A DNA stretch of 64,000 nt, from the NCBI RefSeq assembly GCF_028657195.3, contig NZ_JANCPR020000021.1, forward strand, positions 94,356 to 158,355, read 5' to 3'. This DNA is from Streptomyces iconiensis (GTDB lineage: Bacteria; Actinomycetota; Actinomycetes; Streptomycetales; Streptomycetaceae). Below the pieces are notes generated by a model. It was not told where the DNA came from. It did no database searches and saw only the letters and a list, made by a program, of their open reading frames with translations. Each line of letters opens with the position of its first letter. Within the stretch, counting starts at the first letter, position 1. This document shows positions 56,468 to 64,000 of the stretch, in pieces. The position numbers were made by a program, and so were the translations under genes.

Positions 56468-58480
56468 ATGACGGCAGGCGACATGCGTAACCTCCGCACC
56501 ACCCGTATTCACTTCGGCGCCGACTACAACCCCGAACACTGGCCCGAGGAGGTCTGGACCGAGGACATCCGGCTGATGAAGGAGGCCGGAGTCACCATGG
56601 TCACGGCCGGGATCTTCTCCTGGGGACTGGTCGAATCCCGGCCGGGCGAGTACGACTTCGGCTGGTTCGACCGCGTCATGGACCATCTCGCCGAGGCCGG
56701 CATCCGTGTCTGCCTCGCCACCATGACCGCCTCACCCCCGCCGTGGCTGAGCGAGCGGCACCCCGAGAGCCTGCCGGTCGGCGCCGACGGCGTCACCAAG
56801 TGGCCCGGCTCCCGGCAGCACTACTGCCCCTCCAGCCCGGTCTACCGCACGCACGCGGTCCGCCTCGTCGAGCGGCTGGCCACCCGCTACGCCGAGCATC
56901 CCGCGCTGGACACCTGGCACATCGGCAACGAGTACGGCTGCTCCAACCCCGTGTGCTACTGCGAGGTGTCGGCCGAGGACTTCCGCCGCTGGCTGCGTGA
57001 GCGCTACGGCACCGTCGAGGCGCTCAACACCGCCTGGTCCACCACCTTCTGGTCCCAGCGCTACGACACCTTCGCGCAGGTGCTGCCGCCGCGCACCACG
57101 CCGACGCACCCCAACCCGGCGCAGGTGCTGGACTACGCGCGCTTCAGCGACGACGCGCTGCTCCAGTGCTATCTCGCCGAGAAGGAGGTGCTGCGCCGCA
57201 TCACCCCCGAACTGCCGATCACCACGAACCACATGCCGCACCACAAGCCCGTCGACCCGTTCGCCTGGGCACCGCACGAGGACGTGCAGTCGCTGGACTT
57301 CTACCAGGAGCCGTTCGACGCCGGGACGCACATCGACGCGGCAGCCGCCTTCGACGTGACCCGCTCGGCAGGGCACGGGCGCCCGTGGATGCTGATGGAA
57401 CAGGCACCCAGCGCCGTCAACTGGCGGGCACGCAACGGCCCGAAGCCGTTCGGGAAGATGCGGCTGTGGAGCTGGCAGGCCGTCGCGCAGGGCGCCGACG
57501 CGGTGCTCTACTTCCAGTGGCGGCAGTCCAGGGGCGGAGCCGAGAAGTTCCACTCGGCGATGGTGCCGCACGGCGGTACCGATACCCGGATCTTCCGCGA
57601 GGTGAGCGAACTGGGCAGGGAACTGGCCGCCGTACCGCAGATCGCGGGGAGCAGGCCGGCTCCGGGGGTGGCCCTGGTCGTCGACTGGAACAGCTGGTGG
57701 GCGCTGGAGCAGGGCTCGCACCCGACCTCGGCGCTCAGCCACAAGGAGACCCTGCTGCGGCACTACGCGCCGCTGTTCGAGGCGGGCGTGCCCTGCGACG
57801 TCGTACCGCCCGACCGCGACCTGAGCGGCTACAAGCTGGTCGTCGTCCCGAACCTGTACCTGATGAGCGAGGCGACCGCCGACCGGCTGACCGCGTACGT
57901 ACGCGGCGGCGGCCACCTGTTCGTCTCCTACTTCACCGGTATCTCCGACGACTGCGACCGCGTACACCTCGGCGGCTACCCCGCGCCGCTGCGGGAGGTG
58001 CTGGGCCTGCGCGTGGAGGAGTTCTGGCCGCTGGACGAGGGGCAGCGCGTCTCCCTGCGCGGCGAGATCACCGCATCGGGAGACTCGTGGTCCGAGGCCA
58101 TCGACCTCGAAGGCGCGGCCACCGTGGCCGAGTTCGGCGACGGTGAGCTGGCAGGACGCCCGGCGCTCACCCGGCACACGTACGGCGACGGGGTCGCCTG
58201 GTACGCGGGCACCCGGCTGGAACCCACCGCCATGCGCGCCCTGATGGACCGCGTACGAGGAGACGCCGGCGCCGCACCCGTGATCGAAGGGCTGCCCGCC
58301 GGAGTGCAGGCCACCGTCCGCGAGGGCGCGGCAGGCCGCTTCCTGTTCCTGCTCAACCACGGTGAGACGACCGCCGAGATCGCCCTGCCGCACCCGTGCC
58401 ACGACCTGCTCGGCAGCACACCGGAACAGCTCACCAGCCTCACCCTGCCCGCACGCGGAGTCGCCGTGCTTCAGCACTGA
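56468..58480 (+). CDS. Beta-galactosidase, GH42
   Basis: Predicted 670 aa, the usual GH42 length. Start ATG 56468 (GAGGGGC upstream). The barrel opens with FGADYNPEHWPEEVW. The acid/base is Glu 155 in WHIGNEYGCSNP and the nucleophile Glu 311 in MLMEQAPSAVNW. Cys-rich NPVCYCEV near the acid/base matches the family zinc-site region. The C-terminal trimerisation (glutamine-amidotransferase-like) domain follows. There is no signal peptide, so it cleaves imported galactosides in the cytoplasm. First gene of the operon divergent from SDR-gntR; it supplies galactose to the downstream oxidative route. Confidence 0.95.
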   Translation: MTAGDMRNLRTTRIHFGADYNPEHWPEEVWTEDIRLMKEAGVTMVTAGIFSWGLVESRPGEYDFGWFDRVMDHLAEAGIRVCLATMTASPPPWLSERHPESLPVGADGVTKWPGSRQHYCPSSPVYRTHAVRLVERLATRYAEHPALDTWHIGNEYGCSNPVCYCEVSAEDFRRWLRERYGTVEALNTAWSTTFWSQRYDTFAQVLPPRTTPTHPNPAQVLDYARFSDDALLQCYLAEKEVLRRITPELPITTNHMPHHKPVDPFAWAPHEDVQSLDFYQEPFDAGTHIDAAAAFDVTRSAGHGRPWMLMEQAPSAVNWRARNGPKPFGKMRLWSWQAVAQGADAVLYFQWRQSRGGAEKFHSAMVPHGGTDTRIFREVSELGRELAAVPQIAGSRPAPGVALVVDWNSWWALEQGSHPTSALSHKETLLRHYAPLFEAGVPCDVVPPDRDLSGYKLVVVPNLYLMSEATADRLTAYVRGGGHLFVSYFTGISDDCDRVHLGGYPAPLREVLGLRVEEFWPLDEGQRVSLRGEITASGDSWSEAIDLEGAATVAEFGDGELAGRPALTRHTYGDGVAWYAGTRLEPTAMRALMDRVRGDAGAAPVIEGLPAGVQATVREGAAGRFLFLLNHGETTAEIALPHPCHDLLGSTPEQLTSLTLPARGVAVLQH

Positions 58481-58481
58481 G

Positions 58482-58560
58482 CGCGCCCCGAAGGGGCGCG
58501 GGGAACTGCGCGGCCAGCCACGGCGCGCGCGCAGTCGGCAACGCGCCCACAGGGACCTGC
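58482..58560. repeat. Dispersed intergenic repeat, copy 2
   Basis: Between the GH42 and binding-protein genes lies CGCGCCCC-GAA-GGGGCGCG (58482-58500), an 8-bp perfect hairpin. It continues into GGGGCGCGGGGAACTGCGCG (58493-58512) and AGCCACGGCGC. It shares these words with the copy at 14981. Inside the operon it could attenuate or protect the transcript, giving different levels of hydrolase and transporter. Confidence 0.75.
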
Positions 58561-58609
58561 GCTCTCCCGAGCCGGCCCACCGGCTCACGCGCACTGACAA
58601 GGAGGTCAG

Positions 58610-59941
58610 ATGCCCACCCGAAGGAACGTACTGGCGGGAGCCGCTGCCGCGGCAGCCGCCCCCGCGCTCGCCGCCTGCGGAGAGTCGGCGGGTGCCACCC
58701 GGATGACCAGCGCGACCCGGCGCAAGCCGGGCCAGAAGGTCAAGCTGGTCTTCTGGACCTGGGTGCCGCTCCAGAAGGCCGCGGCGCTCTGGAACAAGCG
58801 GAACCCCGACATCCGCGTCGAGGTCCAGATGGTGCCCGCCAACACCTCGGGCGGCTACCAGAAGATGCACTCGTCCATCAAGGCGGGCAATCCGCCGGAC
58901 CTGGCCCAGATCGAGTACTGGGCGCTGCCGGAGTTCATGCTCGCCAACGGCCTCACCGACATCTCCGCCTACGGCGCCGACAAGCTCAAGGGCGAGTACG
59001 TCGACTGGCAGTGGAAGCAGGGCGAGTTCGCGGGCAAGACGTACGCCATGCCGCAGGCGTCGGGCCCCATGGGCTTCTTCTACCGCCAGGACCTGTTCGA
59101 CAAGTGGGACGTGGAGGTCCCCAGGACCTGGGACGCGTTCCGCAGGGCCGCCATGAAGATCAAGAAGCGCAGCGGCGGCGACTCGTACATCACCGCCTTC
59201 TCGCCGGGCAACGTCGTGTGGTTCTCCTCGTTCCCCTGGCAGCGCGGCGCCCGCTGGATACGTACGGAGGACGACACCTGGGTCGTGGACGTCGCGGGCA
59301 GGGCCTCGCTGGAAGTGGCCGACTTCTGGGACGGGCTCCTGCGCGACAAGCTGGTGGCACCGATCCAGGACTCGCAGAGCGCCTTCTTCAAGGGGCTCCA
59401 GACGGGACAGCTCTCCGGCTGGCTCGGCGCCCAGTGGCAGGACGCGCTGATACGGGGCAACGCGCCCCGCACCAAGGGCAAATGGCGTGTCGCCGGGCTG
59501 CCGCAGTGGGAGGCGGGCCGGCATGTCTCCTCCAACTGGGGCGGCTCGGCCACCGCGGTACTCCAGGGCTCCCGGCACCCGGTCGAGGCGCTGCGGTTCG
59601 CGCACTGGCTCAACACCGACCCGGACAGCATCGACCTGCTGGTCGCCGCGGGTTACGGCTGGCCGGCCGCCAAGCTCGACCTGAAGAAGTCGGCGCTGGG
59701 CAAGGCGGACCCTTTCTTCGGCGGCCAGGTCTACAACGAGGTCTTCGAGACCTCCGACAGGAACGTCGACACCTCCTGGCAGTGGGCCCCGACCACCACC
59801 CAGTCCTTCGGCCACATCCAGGACAACTTCGCCCAGGTCTTCGCCGGGCACGGCACCATCGCCGACGCGCTCAGGGACGCGCAGGGGCGGATCGTGGACG
59901 ACCTGGATGCCAAGGGCCTGAAGGCGAGGAGCGCGTCATGA
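58610..59941 (+). CDS. Sugar ABC importer, extracellular solute-binding lipoprotein
   Basis: Predicted 443 aa from ATG 58610 (AAGGAGG 5 nt upstream). The signal RRNVLAGAAAAAAAPALAAC has Arg-Arg and a lipobox ending at Cys 23, so it is a lipoprotein, possibly Tat-exported. The mature protein fits the family 1 sugar-binding proteins: KLVFWTWVPLQKAAALWNK, PDLAQIEYWALPEFM, YAMPQASGPMGFFYRQDLFD and SSNWGGSATAVLQGSRHP. Its stop overlaps the first permease start (ATGA). The likely ligand is a beta-galactoside or galactose oligomer, inferred from neighbours. Confidence 0.92.
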   Translation: MPTRRNVLAGAAAAAAAPALAACGESAGATRMTSATRRKPGQKVKLVFWTWVPLQKAAALWNKRNPDIRVEVQMVPANTSGGYQKMHSSIKAGNPPDLAQIEYWALPEFMLANGLTDISAYGADKLKGEYVDWQWKQGEFAGKTYAMPQASGPMGFFYRQDLFDKWDVEVPRTWDAFRRAAMKIKKRSGGDSYITAFSPGNVVWFSSFPWQRGARWIRTEDDTWVVDVAGRASLEVADFWDGLLRDKLVAPIQDSQSAFFKGLQTGQLSGWLGAQWQDALIRGNAPRTKGKWRVAGLPQWEAGRHVSSNWGGSATAVLQGSRHPVEALRFAHWLNTDPDSIDLLVAAGYGWPAAKLDLKKSALGKADPFFGGQVYNEVFETSDRNVDTSWQWAPTTTQSFGHIQDNFAQVFAGHGTIADALRDAQGRIVDDLDAKGLKARSAS

Positions 59942-60870
59942 CGACCTCAGCAAGGCCCCAGGCGGCGCCACCACGGCGCCGTGCCCGCCCGGACCGCAAG
60001 GCGTGGCGGTTCCTCGGTCCGTTTCTCGCGGTGTACCTGTTCGCGATGATCCTGCCGATCTTCTACGCCCTCTACCAGAGCATGCTGAAGGTCGAACGCT
60101 CGGGCCCCATGGGCTTCGGTGAACCCACCGTCGTCTTCGCCGGCTTCGAGAACTACTCGCTGGCCCTCCAGCAGACCTCGTTCCTGGAGGGGTTCGGGCG
60201 GGTGTTCCTCTTCGGCATCGTGCAGGTCCCGGTGATGCTGGTGCTGGCGCTCGTCCTGGCCCTGCTCCTGGACCAGGTCTCGAACCGCTGGGCCGGCCTG
60301 ATGCGGGCCGCCTACTTCCTCCCGTACGGCATACCCGGCGTCATCGCGACGATCCTGTGGGGCTTCCTGTACGTGCCGGGGATCAGCCCGGTCAACGACA
60401 TGCTCTCCACGTTCGGCTTCCAGCCCGACTTCCTCGGCTACGACAACGTGCTGTGGTCCCTCGCGAACATCGTGGTGTGGGAGTTCGCCGGCTACAACAT
60501 GCTGATCATCGTCGCGCAGCTCAAGTCCATCCCGCAGGAGCTGTACGAGGCCGCGAAGATCGACGGCGCCGGGCCCTGGCAGACCGCGCTCCGCATCAAG
60601 ATCCCGCTGGTGCGGCCCGCACTCATCCTGACCTGCGTCTTCTCGATCATCGGCACCATGCAGCTGTTCGCCGAACCACTGGTGCTGAAGAAGATCGCAC
60701 CCGCGGTCACCAACGACTACACCCCGAACCTCAGCGCCTACTTCGACGCCTTCGCCAACGCCAACGTCTACATGGCCGCCGCCAAGTCGGTGCTCCTCGC
60801 GGTCGCCGCCATGGTCCTGTCGTTCGGATTCCTCAGCCTCGTCAACCGCAAGCAGAGGAGCCGTCGATGA
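59938..60870 (+). CDS. Sugar ABC importer permease 1 (MalF type)
   Basis: Predicted 310 aa. Six membrane helices. The ATPase-coupling EAA loop is YEAAKIDGAGPWQTALRIKIPLVRPAL. The N-terminal 25 residues are basic and polar. It overlaps the binding-protein gene at its start and the second permease gene at its end by 4 bp each (ATGA), so the three are coupled. No ATPase gene is in the operon; the shared MsiK-type ATPase that Streptomyces use for many sugar importers would energise it. Confidence 0.94.
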   Translation: MTTSARPQAAPPRRRARPDRKAWRFLGPFLAVYLFAMILPIFYALYQSMLKVERSGPMGFGEPTVVFAGFENYSLALQQTSFLEGFGRVFLFGIVQVPVMLVLALVLALLLDQVSNRWAGLMRAAYFLPYGIPGVIATILWGFLYVPGISPVNDMLSTFGFQPDFLGYDNVLWSLANIVVWEFAGYNMLIIVAQLKSIPQELYEAAKIDGAGPWQTALRIKIPLVRPALILTCVFSIIGTMQLFAEPLVLKKIAPAVTNDYTPNLSAYFDAFANANVYMAAAKSVLLAVAAMVLSFGFLSLVNRKQRSRR

Positions 60871-61790
60871 ACGCCACGGCAGCGCCGGCGACCCGGCCCG
60901 ACACCGCGCCACCCGACCCCGCCACCGGCACCAGGCCGGCGCGGCGCCGCCGCGTACCGCGCCCGGGGCGCATCCTGCTCGTCGCCGTACTGACGCTCGC
61001 CGCGCTGTACTTCCTGCTGCCCGTCTACTGGCTGGTGGTAGCGGCGACGAAGTCCAACGACAGCCTCTACGGCAGCTTCGGCCTCTGGTTCGACGCGCCC
61101 CAGCTGCTGCACAACCTCGGCAAGGTCTTCACCTACAACGACCACATCTATCTGCGCTGGGCGCTCAACTCCCTGCTCTACGCGGGAGTCGGCGCCGTGC
61201 TCGCCACGCTGCTGTCGGCAGCCGCCGGATTCGCGCTGGCCAAGTACCAGTTCAGAGGCCGCGAGGCCGTCTTCAAGTTCGTACTGGCCGGTGTGCTGCT
61301 GCCGTCCACCGCGCTCGCGCTGCCGCTCTACCTGATGTTCAGCAAGATCGGGCTCACCAACAGCTACTGGGGTGTGCTCATCCCCAGCATCGTCAGCCCG
61401 TTCGGCGTCTACCTGTGCCGCATCTACGCCGAGTCGGCCGTGCCCGACACCGTGCTGGAGGCGGCACGCGTGGACGGCGCGGGGGAGGAGCGGATCTTCT
61501 TCACGCTGGTGCTGCGCATCATGTCGCCGGCGCTGGTGACGGTCTTCCTCTTCCAGTTCGTGCACATCTGGAACAACTACTTCCTGCCCCTGGTGATGCT
61601 CTCAGAGGACAGGAAGTACCCCATCACCCTGGGCCTGGTCACCTGGAAGGAAGCCGCCGACCGGTTCCCCGAACTCACCCAGTACACCATCGGCGGCGCC
61701 TTCGTCTCCGTCGTCCCCCTCGCCTTCGCGATGCTCGTACTCCAGCGTTACTGGCGCACGGGTCTGACCGAGGGCAGCGTCAAGGAGTGA
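60867..61790 (+). CDS. Sugar ABC importer permease 2 (MalG type)
   Basis: Predicted 307 aa. The N-terminal 32 residues are Pro/Thr/Arg-rich, followed by a helix (ILLVAVLTLAALYFLLPVYW), the family segment LRWALNSLLYAGVGAVLATLLSA and the EAA loop LEAARVDGAGEERIFFTLVLRIMSPAL. It pairs with permease 1. Its stop lies 4 bp before the dehydratase start, so uptake and catabolism are on one transcript. Confidence 0.94.
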   Translation: MNATAAPATRPDTAPPDPATGTRPARRRRVPRPGRILLVAVLTLAALYFLLPVYWLVVAATKSNDSLYGSFGLWFDAPQLLHNLGKVFTYNDHIYLRWALNSLLYAGVGAVLATLLSAAAGFALAKYQFRGREAVFKFVLAGVLLPSTALALPLYLMFSKIGLTNSYWGVLIPSIVSPFGVYLCRIYAESAVPDTVLEAARVDGAGEERIFFTLVLRIMSPALVTVFLFQFVHIWNNYFLPLVMLSEDRKYPITLGLVTWKEAADRFPELTQYTIGGAFVSVVPLAFAMLVLQRYWRTGLTEGSVKE

Positions 61791-61794
61791 CCAC

Positions 61795-62943
61795 GTGAAG
61801 ATCACCCGGGTCGAGACATTCGCCCTCCCGCCGCGCTGGCTCTTCTGCCGCATCGAGACCGACGACGGCCTCGTCGGCTGGGGCGAGCCGGTCGTGGAGG
61901 GCCGTGCCGACACCGTGCGCACGGCCGTGCACGAACTCGCCGGACAGTTCCTCGTCGGCGCCGATCCGCTCCGGATCGAGGACCACTGGCAGCTGATGAC
62001 CAAGGGCTCCTTCTACCGGGGCGGCCCGGTACTCTCCTCCGCCGTCGCCGGACTCGACCAGGCGCTGTGGGACATCGCGGGCAAGGCGTACGGCGCCCCC
62101 GTGCACCAGCTGCTCGGCGGGCCAGTGCGCGAGCGTGCCCGCGCCTACTCCTGGGTCGGAGGGGACGAGCCCGCCGCCGTACGCGACCAGATCGCGGCGC
62201 AGATGGAGGCGGGCTTCACCGCGGTGAAGATGAACGGTTCGGGCCGGATGGACAGGCTGCCCAGCACCGCTGAACTGAACGAGATCGCAGCACGCGCCGA
62301 GGCGGCACGCGAACAGCTCGGCCCCGGCGGTGACTTCGCCGTCGACTTCCACGGCCGCTTCTCCGTGGCCGGCGCCGTCAAGGCCGTCGGCGTACTGGAG
62401 CCGTACGGGCCCATGTTCATCGAGGAACCCGTACTGCCCGAGTACACCCACCTCATCGGCCGCGTGACCAGCTCGACCACGCTGCCCGTGGCCACGGGCG
62501 AGCGCCTCTTCTCCCGTACGGACGTGCTCCCCGCCCTCCAGGAGGGCGTCGCCGTCCTCCAGCCCGACCTGTCGCACGCGGGCGGCATCTCCGAGTGCCG
62601 GCGCATCGCCTCGCTCGCCGAGATGTACGACGTGGCGATAGCACCGCACTGCCCCCTGGGCCCGCTGGCGCTCGCCGCCAGCCTCCAACTGGCCTTCGCC
62701 ACACCGAACTTCCTCATCCAGGAGCAGTCCATCGGCCTGCACTACCACGCGGGCGCCGAGCTGTTCGACTACGTCGCCGACCCGGAGGTCTTCCGCTTCC
62801 ACGAGGGCCATCTGCTGCGCCCGACAGGGAACGGGCTGGGCGTCGAGATCGACGAGAAGGCGGTACGCCGCGCCGACGGCAGCGCGGAAAGCTGGCACAA
62901 CCCCGTATGGCGCCACCCGGACGGCTCGTTCGCCGAATGGTGA
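61795..62943 (+). CDS. dgoD: D-galactonate dehydratase
   Basis: Predicted 382 aa, the same length as the well-known E. coli enzyme, from GTG 61795. Enolase-superfamily pattern: FCRIETDDGLVGWGEPVVEGRA at the N-terminal cap, AYSWVGGDEPA, metal and base residues DFHGR (Asp 184, His 186), FIEEPVLPE (Glu 210), ATGERLFSR (Glu 236), the general base/acid His 285 in APHCPLGP and LIQEQSIG near 309. The end NPVWRHPDGSFAEW is also typical. It dehydrates D-galactonate to 2-dehydro-3-deoxy-galactonate. The kinase and aldolase for the next steps are not in this window. Confidence 0.93.
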   Translation: MKITRVETFALPPRWLFCRIETDDGLVGWGEPVVEGRADTVRTAVHELAGQFLVGADPLRIEDHWQLMTKGSFYRGGPVLSSAVAGLDQALWDIAGKAYGAPVHQLLGGPVRERARAYSWVGGDEPAAVRDQIAAQMEAGFTAVKMNGSGRMDRLPSTAELNEIAARAEAAREQLGPGGDFAVDFHGRFSVAGAVKAVGVLEPYGPMFIEEPVLPEYTHLIGRVTSSTTLPVATGERLFSRTDVLPALQEGVAVLQPDLSHAGGISECRRIASLAEMYDVAIAPHCPLGPLALAASLQLAFATPNFLIQEQSIGLHYHAGAELFDYVADPEVFRFHEGHLLRPTGNGLGVEIDEKAVRRADGSAESWHNPVWRHPDGSFAEW

Positions 62944-63131
62944 ACCGGCGCCGGCCTGACCGGCCGCGGAAAGCAGTACCGGGAGCACCCCCGAGGCAGG
63001 GTCGCAGCGCGCTGGAGCCCCGGTGGAGGCCCGCGTGCCACAGGCGCAACACGCGTGCCTTTGCCGTTACTTGGAGCTTCCCACGTGGTGAAGGGGGGGA
63101 CGCCGACCATACCGCCGAGTACTGTTGCCCC

Positions 63132-63602
63132 ATGAATTCGGCTCTCGTACGGATGCGCGTTCTGGCATCACTGGTACTCGCGCTCACCGTCGTCCTCGGC
63201 GTGCTCGGGGTCACGGTCCTCGTGCCGGACGCCGGCCTGGAAGGCGACATGGTCTTCTGGATCCCCGCCGCCGTTTCCGTTTTCGCCCTCCTCGGTGTGC
63301 ACTACGCCGCCGACCCGCTGCTCCTGCCCAGGTCCGACCCGAGCCCGCGCCGGACAGCGCGCGCGGTCTACTCGATGATGAGCGCGCGGCTGCTGGCTTC
63401 CGGCGTCACCGCCGTCGCCGGAGTGGCCATCGGTATGGCCACGCAGTCCGACCCGGCCGTCCTCGTCGGCTCCGGCGCCTCGGTGGTGATGCTCGCGCAC
63501 TGGTGGCCCGGCAAGCAGTTCGCGAACACGGTCAGGGCGAAGCTGGCCAGGACAGGAGGCGCGCGGTACGTCGGACCTGCCCTGCACAGGACCGGCGTGT
63601 GA
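63132..63602 (+). CDS. Small four-helix membrane protein
   Basis: Predicted 156 aa from ATG 63132. Four hydrophobic segments (VLASLVLALTVVLGVLGVTVLV, MVFWIPAAVSVFALLGVHYAA, LLASGVTAVAGVAIGMATQ, AVLVGSGASVVMLAHWW) with a short cytosolic basic tail. No family recognised beyond actinobacterial membrane proteins of similar size. It is separated by 188 bp from dgoD and probably not part of that operon. Confidence 0.75.
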   Translation: MNSALVRMRVLASLVLALTVVLGVLGVTVLVPDAGLEGDMVFWIPAAVSVFALLGVHYAADPLLLPRSDPSPRRTARAVYSMMSARLLASGVTAVAGVAIGMATQSDPAVLVGSGASVVMLAHWWPGKQFANTVRAKLARTGGARYVGPALHRTGV

Positions 63603-63622
63603 GACCTCGGCGGCCGAACGGG

Positions 63623-64000
63623 TCAGCCGCCCGGCTGGATGGTGATCCAGCCGCGGTTGTACGCCTCGGCACCGGCCTGGAAACGGGTCGCGACTCCCAG
63701 GTATTCGAGCAGTTCCGACACCCTTCTGCTGAAGGTGCGAGGAGAGAGCCCGAGCCGCCGGCTGGCCGTGAGGTCCGTTGCCCCGCACAGGAGTTGTTCC
63801 AGTATCGGTTCCAGATGGGCGGGCGGCCTGGCCGTGCGTTCGTCGTCGCGCGGGTACGGGTGCAGCAGGCGCGTGCCGGCGGTTGCCGGGGAGACGAAGG
63901 CGTCGTGGAGTAGGGACCGGCGTTCGTGGTCAGCGGTCGGATACGGAGTCGGCGGGTGCGGACTGTCCGAAGGTGAGGCGGAACGGGCGTGCCCATGAGG
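63623..64000 (-). CDS. LuxR-type HTH regulator, C-terminal part (cut by the window edge)
   Basis: An open minus-strand frame of 125 codons ends at TGA 63623-63625, and no start is seen before the window edge, so the gene continues to the right. The C-terminal DNA-binding domain is clear: HLEPILEQLLCGATD, then LTASRRLGLSPRTFSRRVSEL as helix-turn-helix and LLEYLGVATRFQAGAEAYNRGW. The HTH is of the LuxR/GerE-like family. The upstream part (TADHERRSLLHDAFVSPAT) fits the end of a PLD-like or sensory region of multi-domain Streptomyces regulators. Target unknown. Confidence 0.75.
   Translation of the reverse strand, partial: PHGHARSASPSDSPHPPTPYPTADHERRSLLHDAFVSPATAGTRLLHPYPRDDERTARPPAHLEPILEQLLCGATDLTASRRLGLSPRTFSRRVSELLEYLGVATRFQAGAEAYNRGWITIQPGG

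Noticed and set aside
56732..59851. Long minus-strand frame opposite GH42 and the binding-protein gene
   Set aside because: Reverse-strand shadow of two well-supported plus-strand genes.
1..64000. CRISPR arrays or phage structural genes
   Set aside because: Tandem repeats seen have no regular unique spacers, and no capsid, terminase, tail or cas-type proteins were found in either strand.

Overview
The window is 64 kb of very GC-rich actinobacterial chromosome and almost certainly comes from a Streptomyces or close relative. Support: strong third-position GC, many GTG starts, a DmdR1/IdeR-type iron box, DUF5133 and TerD proteins, a streptogrisin-like fold, many TetR/HxlR/PadR/GntR regulators, and a GGGGCGCGGGGAACTGCGCG intergenic repeat of the kind scattered through Streptomyces genomes. 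No rRNA, CRISPR array or replication origin was seen. One tRNA is present, tRNA-Leu(GAG), at 14770-14854 on the minus strand.

Left accessory region (1-14.8 kb). This part is patchy and decayed. It holds a conserved hypothetical gene, a broken IS5-family transposase with a coupled and also broken passenger gene, and about 1.5 kb of degenerate DNA. Next comes a two-gene module: a 146-aa protein whose stop overlaps the start of a 1401-aa P-loop (STAND-like) NTPase with TPR repeats. It looks like an NTPase-based signalling or conflict system. Downstream is a short minus-strand reading frame whose predicted peptide has an acidic leader-like segment and a Cys-rich C-terminus, possibly an orphan RiPP precursor. 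After it come three genes resembling type VII secretion substrates plus a small membrane protein, a frameshifted methyltransferase-like gene, an intact DNA methyltransferase, and a serine recombinase missing its catalytic domain and zinc ribbon. The recombinase frame runs into tRNA-Leu, so this end looks like the scar of an integrated element.

Core-like region (15-54 kb). 15.1-19.6 kb is an iron-regulated siderophore importer operon (ATPase, lipoprotein, fused double permease) under a perfect iron box that lies 5 bp before the first start codon. Then follow an SDR/HxlR divergent pair, an SGNH hydrolase, an MBL-fold hydrolase, TerD, an SDR, a DUF2243-CtaG pair, two TetR-controlled units with visible palindromic operators, an FtsX/LolD-type ABC exporter next to a PadR regulator, a GH-A-like glycosidase, and a streptogrisin-fold protein that has lost its catalytic His and Asp. 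Further on are small stress and housekeeping-type genes, a frameshifted SDR, a GH15 enzyme, a DUF2231-Rieske protein, a PL8 polysaccharide lyase preceded by Hsp70/Clp-like and zinc-ribbon-TPR genes, an EmrB/QacA-type MFS pump, HxlR and TetR regulators, a deletion-fused oxidoreductase pseudogene and a siderophore-interacting flavoprotein.

Galactose/galactonate region (54.7-62.9 kb). A GntR/FadR-type regulator and an SDR are divergent from a GH42 beta-galactosidase, a sugar ABC importer (lipoprotein and two permeases, start/stop overlaps) and D-galactonate dehydratase (dgoD). Together they suggest uptake of galactosides and oxidative (De Ley-Doudoroff) galactose breakdown. A 30-bp inverted-repeat element in the divergent promoter is the likely operator. 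The window ends with a small membrane protein and the C-terminal part of a LuxR-type regulator cut by the edge.

Starts were chosen by ribosome-binding site and family length where possible. All functional calls come from reading the translated sequence and from memory of the families. No database search was run.
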